Source of the DNA: Acidobacteriaceae bacterium
Lineage (GTDB): Bacteria > Acidobacteriota > Terriglobia > Terriglobales > Acidobacteriaceae
Direction of reading: 5' to 3'
DNA length: 5,740 nt
NCBI GenBank assembly: GCA_030838305.1
Contig: JAUTWY010000361.1
Location: 1 to 5,740, forward strand
Made by a program: the position numbers and the translations under genes. Positions 1 to 5,065 of the stretch are shown here, piece after piece. The notes beneath the pieces were generated by a model, which saw only the letters and a program-made list of their open reading frames with translations, was not told the origin of the DNA and ran no database searches. The first letter of the stretch is position 1; every line of letters starts with the position of its first letter.

Positions 1-35
1 ATGAGGCGAGAAGCGGGGCACCCGACAGTACTTTC

Positions 36-680
36 CTACGGCGACACCGTTATGGTTACGGCGGGACTTATGATGTTGCCGATTGCGGCTGTGACGCTTA
101 CGGTTCCGGCGGTCGTATTGCCCGGCACCATCGTGACCGTGCCAGCGGAGACTGTAGCCAGGCTCGTATTGCTCGACGTCCAAGTCGCAACCGGAGTGAC
201 ATCAACGATGCCGTTGCATGTCGTAGCTTGTGCCGTGAAGGTGTCGGTCGGAGCATTCGTGGTCAAGGGAGGCCCGCTTGTTGGTTGTATCTTGATGGAT
301 TGGATACATCCAACCGTTACGTTCACAGTCTGCGTCCCGGTTATTGATGGATTCTGATTGGCGGCTGCAGTGACTGTGGCAGTTCCGGTACTCACTGATG
401 TCACTAAGCCCGAAGAAGAGATCGTAGCCACGCTTGTAGGGTTAATGCTCCAGGAGACTGACGGGCTGTTCGTAGTGCTGCCATCGTTGTTGGTGCCGAA
501 CACGGTCATTTGCACCGTGTTAGCGGTGGTTCCAGTCTCGATGGTCGGCGACGCTGGCCCGATCGCGAGCGACGACAGAGTAGGGTTCACGAAGAAGCCG
601 GTGCAGCTTATGGTGAGCGCCAAAGTCACGAGCATGGCGAAGGTGCAGGCCAAGCGGAGTTTTTGTTTGGTCGATGACAT
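36..680 (-). CDS. Ig-like (BIG2-type) domain lipoprotein
   Basis: A 214-residue predicted lipoprotein, complete in the window. The N-terminus has a basic n-region (K5, K7, R9), a hydrophobic stretch at about 11-24 and a lipobox-like L-T-I-S-C ending at Cys26, so it is probably lipidated and membrane anchored. The sequence right after the Cys (TGFFVNPTLSSL) is a pattern I know from many acidobacterial Ig-domain proteins. Two Ser/Thr/Val-rich beta-sandwich units follow, at about 35-123 and 125-214. Each carries the BIG2-like core of a Trp in V-S-W-S or A-T-W-T-S-S, then an A-T-(I/V)-S turn, a G-x-(V/A)-T strand and a closing T-V-x-(V/P). Cys125 and Cys155 in the second unit could form a disulphide. 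The family usually acts in surface adhesion or as structural modules, but no ligand can be read here. A good AAGGAG lies upstream of the chosen ATG. The family call is firm; the role is unknown. Confidence 0.85.
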   Translation of the reverse strand: MSSTKQKLRLACTFAMLVTLALTISCTGFFVNPTLSSLAIGPASPTIETGTTANTVQMTVFGTNNDGSTTNSPSVSWSINPTSVATISSSGLVTSVSTGTATVTAAANQNPSITGTQTVNVTVGCIQSIKIQPTSGPPLTTNAPTDTFTAQATTCNGIVDVTPVATWTSSNTSLATVSAGTVTMVPGNTTAGTVSVTAAIGNIISPAVTITVSP

Positions 681-691
681 AGTGGTTAAGA

Positions 692-697
692 CTCCTT
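692..697 (-). promoter_or_regulatory. Ribosome binding site of the Ig-like lipoprotein gene
   Basis: The minus strand reads AAGGAG, with 11 nt before the ATG at 680. The spacing is a little long, but it is the only Shine-Dalgarno match here and supports that start. Confidence 0.6.
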
Positions 698-799
698 AGG
701 CGCGTTTCGCTCCGGCCGAAATCCTCCGCCGCTACTTTGCTTGACCCGTCTTGCTGTAAAACTCGATCTCCCGCCCTGCACGGGCTGCCGTCGCACTGA

Positions 800-819
800 A
801 GACGTAGCAAGCTACGTCT
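800..819. repeat. Palindrome with 9-bp arms, possible dispersed repeat
   Basis: Arms AGACGTAGC and GCTACGTCT are perfectly complementary around a central AA. The right side continues as CTAC, as if it came from a longer palindrome whose left arm has diverged. It lies 120 bp upstream of the lipoprotein start, probably in its leader or promoter region. There is no T-tract after it in either direction, so it is not a standard terminator. It could be a protein binding site, an mRNA hairpin or one copy of a dispersed intergenic palindrome. Confidence 0.6.
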
Positions 820-1019
820 CTACGATACGGTTTCTACGCGACGGCGGTTGTAAAAAATTGTAGCAGAAGAGAATTCGGGATGGGCGTGCAAGTGCACTTC
901 CGTGCCAGCACGGAACCACCCCAGCTAACGCCGATTCTCCAATAGAACGCCAACGAGACAGCGCCCTTGCATAAAAAATGCGGGCTCTCAGGCTTCTCCT
1001 CGATACGCAGCCGCATAGC

Positions 1020-1057
1020 AAAAAAAGTGGCCAGCGCTAAAATCAGCGGCTGGCCAC
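1020..1057 (-). terminator. Intrinsic terminator of the YXWGXW-repeat protein gene
   Basis: On the minus strand, about 20 nt past the TAA stop, a hairpin with a perfect 9-bp stem (GTGGCCAGC/GCTGGCCAC at 1049-1057 and 1027-1035) is extended by three more pairs after a single bulged base and closed by a 6-nt loop. It is followed directly by seven T residues (1020-1026 complement). Stem strength and T-run make this a textbook rho-independent terminator. On the plus strand the base after the hairpin is not T-rich, so it works in one direction only. Confidence 0.92.
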
Positions 1058-1076
1058 CTTGTTATCAGTTAAGGGC

Positions 1077-2081
1077 TTATCGTTTATTCTCGTGATTCGC
1101 CGCCCGCGGAGCGCTCTTTGTCCTGGCCGGAGCAGGACCGGCTTTGGGTGCAGCTTGCACGTGCGGCTGGTTCTGAGGATGGGCACTCACCGGTCGCGGT
1201 GCGATCACAGCATGTGAAGAATTGCTCTTGCTGGGCAGCGTAGACGGGCGATTGGCCGCGTGCAAACGGTTCGAAGCGGGATGTTTGGCTTCGGCGGCCG
1301 GTGCGCGCGCCTCTTTTGGAGAGACTTTGGGCGCGTGATACGGCGCTCCGGCAGACTTCGCAGCGACCACCTGATGTCCTTTGAATTCGCCGGGACGTCC
1401 GGTCGCGGCTACCGCCGGACGGCCGTGGTTTGCGGACGCAAATAATTCATGGTTCCGGCTGGCGGCATGTTCATGCCGAGTCTGTTCCGCCAAAGCGGCC
1501 CGGTGCGTTTCACGCCCGTACGATTCTTCTTCTCTGCTCGGCCGCGCCCGCACACCGCCTTCGCCGTTGAATGCCACGTGAGACTCGTTTCTGACTACAA
1601 CCGTCCGGTTCACGTACACGTTCCTGACGTGAACAGAGTCGACATGCATCACGGCAGTGTTGTAGAAAAACGCGCCGTGGCGCCATTCCCCGCCGGCAAA
1701 GCCGACGCCACCGTAACCGAAGCCGTAGTTAACGCCGCCGTAAAAACCAATGTGCGGTCCCCAGTAGCCGGCGTGCCAGGCGTAGACCCCGCCATTCCGG
1801 CCCCAGTAGCCGGGCGTCCACAACATGCCAACGGGAGCGACCACCCAGGTGCCAGGCACCCAGTAATAGCCGGCGTCGTCGCTCCAAGCCCAATAGCCCG
1901 GAGTCCACAGATTCCCAGGACCAGGACAGATCGGCTGCGCATAAACCGGCAGTGCGGGCGGCCCAACGCGGACAGAAATGCCGACGCCGACCTCCGCCGA
2001 AGAGGGGGTAGACAAAGCCGCTGGAATCATCAGCAGCAGAAGTCCGAAGGCTAAGAAATCAATTGCACGGTGAAGCTTCAT
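1077..2081 (-). CDS. Secreted YXWGXW-repeat protein with basic C-terminal tail
   Basis: A 334-residue protein of unknown function. Residues 1-29 form a signal peptide (K2, H4, R5; hydrophobic core about 9-23; probable cleavage S-S-A|E after 29). Residues 58-107 carry four spaced aromatic motifs, LWTPGYW (58-64), YWVPGTW (73-79), LWTPGYW (87-93) and AWHAGYW (101-107), with a period of 14-15. This is the YXWGXW (WXXGXW) repeat. A Gly/Tyr/Phe-rich stretch follows at about 108-140, then from about 165 a low-complexity tail rich in Ala, His, Pro, Arg and Lys. The repeats suggest a small beta structure in the envelope or outside the cell; the basic tail may bind polyanions, but that is inference. 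I chose the ATG at 2081 because GAGGAA sits 6 nt upstream; an in-frame GTG at 2105 would add eight residues before the signal peptide. The gene ends in its own terminator. Confidence 0.85.
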   Translation of the reverse strand: MKLHRAIDFLAFGLLLLMIPAALSTPSSAEVGVGISVRVGPPALPVYAQPICPGPGNLWTPGYWAWSDDAGYYWVPGTWVVAPVGMLWTPGYWGRNGGVYAWHAGYWGPHIGFYGGVNYGFGYGGVGFAGGEWRHGAFFYNTAVMHVDSVHVRNVYVNRTVVVRNESHVAFNGEGGVRARPSREEESYGRETHRAALAEQTRHEHAASRNHELFASANHGRPAVAATGRPGEFKGHQVVAAKSAGAPYHAPKVSPKEARAPAAEAKHPASNRLHAANRPSTLPSKSNSSHAVIAPRPVSAHPQNQPHVQAAPKAGPAPARTKSAPRAANHENKR

Positions 2082-2087
2082 CGTGGT

Positions 2088-2093
2088 TTCCTC
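2088..2093 (-). promoter_or_regulatory. Ribosome binding site fixing the start of the YXWGXW protein
   Basis: The minus strand reads GAGGAA with 6 nt before the ATG at 2081. It lies inside the reading frame that would begin at the upstream GTG (2105), so it decides in favour of the ATG. Confidence 0.7.
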
Positions 2094-2100
2094 ATTGCCC

Positions 2101-2112
2101 GGCACGCGTGCC
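2101..2112. repeat. Perfect 12-bp palindrome upstream of the YXWGXW gene
   Basis: GGCACGCGTGCC equals its own reverse complement and lies 7 bp upstream of the ribosome binding site. It could be an operator or a leader hairpin, but a GC-rich palindrome of this size can also arise by chance. Confidence 0.35.
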
Positions 2113-2376
2113 TGAAAAGCTTCCAGAGCCGCGGCGAGGCGGTATCTTTCTTTTTTCTAATTGTTGGCCCCAAAAGACATGGCTTCAAGGTCTCAAAAGA
2201 CCTAATCACCTAGTGTCCTTCAGGACCAAGCGTTCCGAGAATCCGGTCGTGCGTGAATCAACATCAGACTGGAAATGATGTCGCAAGGAGTAAGCAGCTC
2301 GGTGGAAATTCTGGGATAGCATGAGTTCGCGGGGAACTCGGGGGGTTCGCTTCTTACCGAGAATAGCGGACCGAAA
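2113..2376. other. Intergenic region between the DUF2203 and YXWGXW genes
   Basis: No gene is seen here. It must hold the promoter of the YXWGXW gene, but I find no convincing -35/-10 pair. Two small hairpins lie side by side: AGGTCT-CAAA-AGACCT at 2188-2203 and GTCCT-TC-AGGAC at 2215-2226. Neither has a T-run, so neither is a clear terminator for the DUF2203 gene. The stretch at about 2213-2245 (TGTCCTTCAGGACCAAGCG and onwards to AGAATCC) resembles a worn copy of a dispersed intergenic element of the kind found in acidobacterial genomes; that is a memory-based impression. Confidence 0.35.
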
Positions 2377-2811
2377 CTAGTTCGTCCTCTTGGAGCGTGC
2401 AATGCGCTCATCAATCGGCTTGCGGCCGGCGAATCCTTCATCCGTGCTGTGCCAATGAGTGATGGAGGTCTCACCCATTTTCCAGCAGAGCAGCACGACG
2501 CGGCCTTCGACTACGCAGGGAAAATCGAGCAGGCCAATGTCAATATCTTTGACTTGCACCCCGATAGAGTCGATTTCGGCGAGGGCATCTTTAGCGCGCT
2601 GCTCGGCCTTCGCGCGCTCGGCCTTGCGCCGTGCAACAGCCACTATGTCAACATGCGTGCCACCATTGAGATAGATGCGATGGGTCAGCGCCTGCATCTC
2701 AGCTTCGACTTCTTCCATGAGTTTCTTGCCGCTGATGGCGGTGCGCAGAAGCGATTCGAGCACAGGTAGCAGCGAATGGGCTTCTTCGAGCGTGAAGGTT
2801 CGGTCGGCCAT
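2377..2811 (-). CDS. DUF2203 family protein
   Basis: A 144-residue cytoplasmic protein without signal peptide or membrane segment, of about the usual length for the family. The N-terminal part opens with the typical F-T-L-E-E-A-H-S-L-L-P (6-16) and continues as a charged alpha-helical region to about residue 82, with a basic and Glu-rich heptad-like stretch at 60-80 that may form a coiled coil. The conserved C-terminal core follows: V-K-D-I-D-I-G-L-L-D-F-P (87-98), then L-C-W-K-M-G-E (108-114), H-W-H (119-121) and G-F-A-G-R-K-P-I (126-133). These match DUF2203 closely. No function is established for the family as far as I know; the conserved Asp, Trp and His residues suggest a binding site but not a reaction. 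There is no good ribosome binding site before the ATG. The neighbours are unrelated, so context does not help. Confidence 0.88.
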   Translation of the reverse strand: MADRTFTLEEAHSLLPVLESLLRTAISGKKLMEEVEAEMQALTHRIYLNGGTHVDIVAVARRKAERAKAEQRAKDALAEIDSIGVQVKDIDIGLLDFPCVVEGRVVLLCWKMGETSITHWHSTDEGFAGRKPIDERIARSKRTN

Positions 2812-2824
2812 GGTGGATGCTTCT

Positions 2825-2830
2825 ATTCTA
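2825..2830 (-). promoter_or_regulatory. Candidate -10 box of the DUF2203 gene
   Basis: The minus strand reads TAGAAT (5 of 6 to TATAAT), ending 13 nt before the ATG. A start about 7 nt downstream would leave a 5' leader of only about 6 nt. That agrees with the lack of a Shine-Dalgarno sequence, but no matching -35 box is visible. Confidence 0.3.
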
Positions 2831-2848
2831 ACGCAAACCGGAAAGCGG

Positions 2849-2875
2849 CAGTTGGCAATTAGCAGTTCGAATTAG
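2849..2875 (+). repeat. Degenerate 7-bp tandem repeat cluster, left copy
   Basis: Read on the plus strand it splits into CAGTTGG, CAATTAG, CAGTTC(G) and GAATTAG, with one unit a base short. The consensus is CRRTTRG. It faces an inverted cluster at 2916-2943, and the shared core TTGGCAATTAGC (2852-2863) is perfectly complementary to 2922-2933. Confidence 0.6.
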
Positions 2876-2915
2876 TGGTTAAACCCTTTCATCTGGAAGC
2901 AAGTGTGCCTCCTGC

Positions 2916-2943
2916 CTAATCGCTAATTGCCAATTGCTAACTG
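2916..2943 (-). repeat. Degenerate 7-bp tandem repeat cluster, right copy
   Basis: Four exact-length units on the minus strand: CAGTTAG, CAATTGG, CAATTAG, CGATTAG (plus strand CTAATCG CTAATTG CCAATTG CTAACTG). They share the consensus of the left cluster in opposite orientation, so the pair can fold as a large stem around about 58 nt. The position just after the DUF1906 stop and before the DUF2203 start is intergenic throughout. Confidence 0.65.
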
Positions 2944-2982
2944 CTCCATTCTTCGTCCCCTCGAGATCGAGAGAGGTTCTTG

Positions 2983-3825
2983 TCAATGGGTTCTGCCGTT
3001 TGAGGGATCAGGAGAGGTTGCGCTGTCCACGTCTAGGTGGAGTCGTTGCGCAGCGGGCATTCCTGGGGGATAGCAGTTGCCGTCGCGGCTGTAATTGGAG
3101 CAGTGTGCGGCCACATCTTTGCGGCGGGGCGATTGCGCGAACTGCCAGACCTCGGCGAAGGGGACACCACTCTGGGCCGGACTTGGCGGGTGAGCGGGCG
3201 GACTTACAGGAAAACTGCAGCCGGGCGCGGGGGGGCAGGCATCGTTGATCGCCCAGTAGATGATTTGACGGCCTGCCGCGCTTCGCCGAATGTCTTCGGC
3301 GGTGACGACATTGTCGTCATCTTTTGCTGGGATGCCAGAGCAGTAGACGCCCGCGCGGAATCCTGTGGCTGTGACGGCGTCGACCCAGGCGTAGATGTAG
3401 GCTTTCTGCTCTGGCAGCATGCGTCCGCCTTGCTCCTGGTCGAGGAAGATGACGGCCCGCGCGGGAAAGCCTTCGCGGCGTGCGGCGGCGGCGGCAGCTT
3501 GCGCGTCGGAGTTTCCAAGCTTCGCTGCCTTAGCGACGGATTTCAATTCCGCGGAGAGGCGTCCGTTGAAGAGCACAAGGAATCCGAAGCCGGCAGATTC
3601 GACGGCCGCACGGTGGCCGGTCCAGGTGTTCATTCTCTCCCCGGGAGGATTGTTGAGCCAGTAGCCGATATAGGAGAAAGTTTGGTGCAGGGCTTTCAGG
3701 TTGGCGTCGCCGGGGTAGGTGTTGCGGTCGAAACCGAGGTAGGTCGCGGTCCGCTCTTGCGCGGTCGCTTCGACCTGCATTACAAGGGAAAGCAAAATTA
3801 GAGAAATAAGCAAGCCAAGTCTCAC
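2983..3825 (-). CDS. Secreted DUF1906-type (Rv2525c-like) glycoside hydrolase-like protein
   Basis: A 280-residue protein with a signal peptide (R2; hydrophobic 3-18; likely cleavage A-T-A|Q after 22). The mature part looks like a DUF1906 TIM barrel related to GH25 lysozymes: it starts with G-F-D-R-N at 31-35, then Y-I-G-Y-W-L-N (52-58), a strand with G-F-L-V-L-F-N-G (81-88), a helix leading to V-I-F-L-D-Q-E-Q (125-132), G-V-Y-C-S-G (159-164), and I-Y-W-A-I near 190. Asp33, Asp129 and Glu131 sit at strand ends where the family keeps its putative catalytic acids. A role in cleaving cell-wall or other glycans outside the cytoplasm is likely by family, not proven. The C-terminal third is Pro-rich with several Cys, possibly disulphide-bonded. 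The start is GTG with no clear ribosome binding site; ATG alternatives in frame begin only at Met16, which would destroy the signal peptide. It is divergent from the membrane protein gene at 3957. Confidence 0.78.
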   Translation of the reverse strand: MRLGLLISLILLSLVMQVEATAQERTATYLGFDRNTYPGDANLKALHQTFSYIGYWLNNPPGERMNTWTGHRAAVESAGFGFLVLFNGRLSAELKSVAKAAKLGNSDAQAAAAAARREGFPARAVIFLDQEQGGRMLPEQKAYIYAWVDAVTATGFRAGVYCSGIPAKDDDNVVTAEDIRRSAAGRQIIYWAINDACPPAPGCSFPVSPPAHPPSPAQSGVPFAEVWQFAQSPRRKDVAAHCSNYSRDGNCYPPGMPAAQRLHLDVDSATSPDPSNGRTH

Positions 3826-3956
3826 AAAGTCATGTTACCGAAAAATCCCCAGCCAGGGATATTGTCGAAATTCGCTGGAATTCGGATTCATTTCGCAATA
3901 GAGTGCTAGCGGTCGCCAGTTACAAGACAGACGCAACGGAATAAGAGACATCTAAG
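3826..3956. promoter_or_regulatory. Divergent intergenic region with short inverted repeats
   Basis: These 131 bp separate two outward-facing genes and so should contain both promoters. Two small inverted repeats are visible, ATCCC-CAGCCA-GGGAT at 3845-3860 and AATTC-GCTG-GAATT at 3869-3882, either of which might be an operator. No confident -35/-10 pair was found on either strand. The plus-strand gene has a weak AAGAG (3943-3947) 9 nt before its ATG. Confidence 0.35.
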
Positions 3957-5015
3957 ATGACGCGTTCCACTGGGGTAACCGTAATCTCGGTACTGTCGCT
4001 AATGGGCTCTCTGCTCACGTTGGCTTTGGGACTCCTCGTGTTAGCAGTGACCCTGTTTGCACCAAGTGGCCACATCTCACAGTTTCCAGGTTCGCCGGTG
4101 ACGTTCAAGGCATTAATAGCAGCGGCTTCTCTGGTGTACCTGCTTCCCTCGATTTGGGGCGTTGCCACCGCGATCGGTTTGTGGAGACTCAAGAACTGGG
4201 CCCGCATCTCGATGATTGTCTTCTCCGTCATCTTAATTTTCATGGGAGCAGTCTCGGGACTAGTCATGCTCGTGATGCCATTCCCATCCGCCCCGCCTCC
4301 CGCCCCCAATCCATCCGTAATGGCGGGCATCAGGATAGTGATGGGAGGGTTCTGGCTAACTCTGCTGGGGATCGGCATTTGGTGGCTGGTGTTCTTCACC
4401 CGAGCAAAGGTGGCTGAACAATTCGCGCGACCTTCGGTGGCATACTCCGAGGCATTGTCACTGCAGGAGGTACCGCTGATTAACGGTCGTGTTCCTGGAC
4501 AGACTGCCGTCAGCGCCGGAAAGCGGCCCTTAAGTATTACGATAATCGCTTGGCTACTGCTGGCTGGTTGCGTGTTCATTCCGATGGCTATGGTGTTTCG
4601 GGTGCCGGCCGCCGTATTTACTTCCCTGGTTGCGGGGCGAACCGCATTTCTCATTTACCTTTCTTTCGCGGTCGCGCAGCTTTGTATTGGCATAGGATTG
4701 TTGCGCCTTAAGCCGGCGGCGCGCATCGGGGCGATAGCCTACCTCGTCTTCGGTTTCGTGAACACCGCGGTCTTCTATTTCGCGCCCGGAGGGCATGCGC
4801 GGCTGCTCGCCTTGTTAGAGAGCGAACACTCGATTTTTCCTTGGATGCGGCCATTTCAAGATCAAGCACAGTATCAACTCAACTTCACTCCGCCTCTTAT
4901 ATTGGGATCGATTGTCGGCTTGGTCCTGATCGCCGTGCAGCTGTATTTCCTGATCACGAGGAAGCGTGCTTTCGAGATTTCAAGCTCCGGACCATTACCG
5001 GGGACGCCCAGCTAG
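3957..5015 (+). CDS. Eight-helix membrane protein with internal duplication
   Basis: A 352-residue polytopic membrane protein that I cannot assign to a characterised family. About eight hydrophobic helices are visible: roughly 8-34, 52-76, 84-107, 124-147, then 192-214, 230-249, 257-276 and 313-334. The two sets of four are related: I-G-L-W-R-L-K-N-W-A-R-I at 73-84 matches I-G-L-L-R-L-K-P-A-A-R-I at 246-257 (9 of 12 identical), each just after the second helix of its half. A Pro-rich loop lies at 108-119 and a hydrophilic linker at about 148-190 joins the halves. The basic RLK..AR loops would be cytoplasmic by the positive-inside rule. There are no catalytic motifs, ATP-binding loops or obvious transporter signatures, so transport, sensing or envelope maintenance are all open. 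The start is supported by weak AAGAG and by an N-terminus that leads straight into helix 1. It is convergent with moaA, 50 bp apart. Confidence 0.8.
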   Translation: MTRSTGVTVISVLSLMGSLLTLALGLLVLAVTLFAPSGHISQFPGSPVTFKALIAAASLVYLLPSIWGVATAIGLWRLKNWARISMIVFSVILIFMGAVSGLVMLVMPFPSAPPPAPNPSVMAGIRIVMGGFWLTLLGIGIWWLVFFTRAKVAEQFARPSVAYSEALSLQEVPLINGRVPGQTAVSAGKRPLSITIIAWLLLAGCVFIPMAMVFRVPAAVFTSLVAGRTAFLIYLSFAVAQLCIGIGLLRLKPAARIGAIAYLVFGFVNTAVFYFAPGGHARLLALLESEHSIFPWMRPFQDQAQYQLNFTPPLILGSIVGLVLIAVQLYFLITRKRAFEISSSGPLPGTPS

Positions 5016-5065
5016 GATCCTGGGACTGCATGTTCTAGCTGCAGCGTGGAAGCTAACTCCTGCTA
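5016..5065. other. Convergent junction without a clear terminator
   Basis: Only 50 bp separate the two facing stop codons. A weak inverted repeat, TAGCT (5036-5040) and AGCTA (5051-5055), has no T-run on either side, so termination here is unexplained and may be rho-dependent. Confidence 0.35.

Larger units (their letters stand above)
681..1076. other. Gene-free intergenic region, 396 bp
   Basis: It separates two minus-strand genes. Besides the ribosome binding site (692-697), the 800-819 palindrome and the terminator (1020-1057), it holds a short inverted repeat at 898-915 (8-bp arms TTCCGTGC/GCACGGAA around 2 nt) and a minus-strand TACAAT at 857-862. The TACAAT resembles a -10 box but has no recognisable -35 at the right distance, and would imply a 5' leader of about 170 nt for the lipoprotein gene. 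A 60-codon minus-strand frame at 834-1016 starts immediately after the T-run of the terminator and lacks a ribosome binding site, so I do not call it a gene. A promoter for the lipoprotein gene is expected here but cannot be placed with confidence. Confidence 0.5.

Noticed and set aside
1..699. Nearly continuous plus-strand open frame opposite the Ig-like lipoprotein gene, broken by one stop at 355-357
   Set aside because: It mirrors the Thr/Ser/Val codons of the lipoprotein; there is no start signal or motif. It is a shadow, not a broken gene.
898..915. Short inverted repeat TTCCGTGC/GCACGGAA
   Set aside because: The 2-nt gap forces a strained loop and there is no T-run; it is noted within the intergenic entry only.
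963..985. Hairpin-like GCCC..GCAT/ATGC.GGGC around an A-run
   Set aside because: The stem is interrupted by unpaired TT, the A-run is in the loop, and no T-run follows on either strand, so it is not a terminator.
834..1016. 60-codon minus-strand frame in the gap after the YXWGXW gene
   Set aside because: Its ATG directly follows the T-run of the terminator, there is no ribosome binding site, and the peptide has no recognisable features.
1449..2054. 201-codon plus-strand frame opposite the YXWGXW gene
   Set aside because: It lies wholly inside a well-supported gene on the other strand, shows no family motif, and its Arg/Ala/Pro/Val-rich composition is what the complement of a GC-rich gene gives.
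2220..2474. 84-codon minus-strand frame overlapping the end of the DUF2203 gene
   Set aside because: It overlaps the conserved C-terminus of DUF2203 in another frame and has no ribosome binding site or motif.
3037..3801. 254-codon plus-strand frame opposite the DUF1906 gene
   Set aside because: The opposite strand has a signal peptide and family motifs; this frame has neither, only Gly/Arg/Val-rich sequence.
3920..4654. 244-codon minus-strand frame opposite the membrane protein gene
   Set aside because: No recognisable domain, and the plus strand encodes regular hydrophobic helices with an internal repeat, which is not a chance product.
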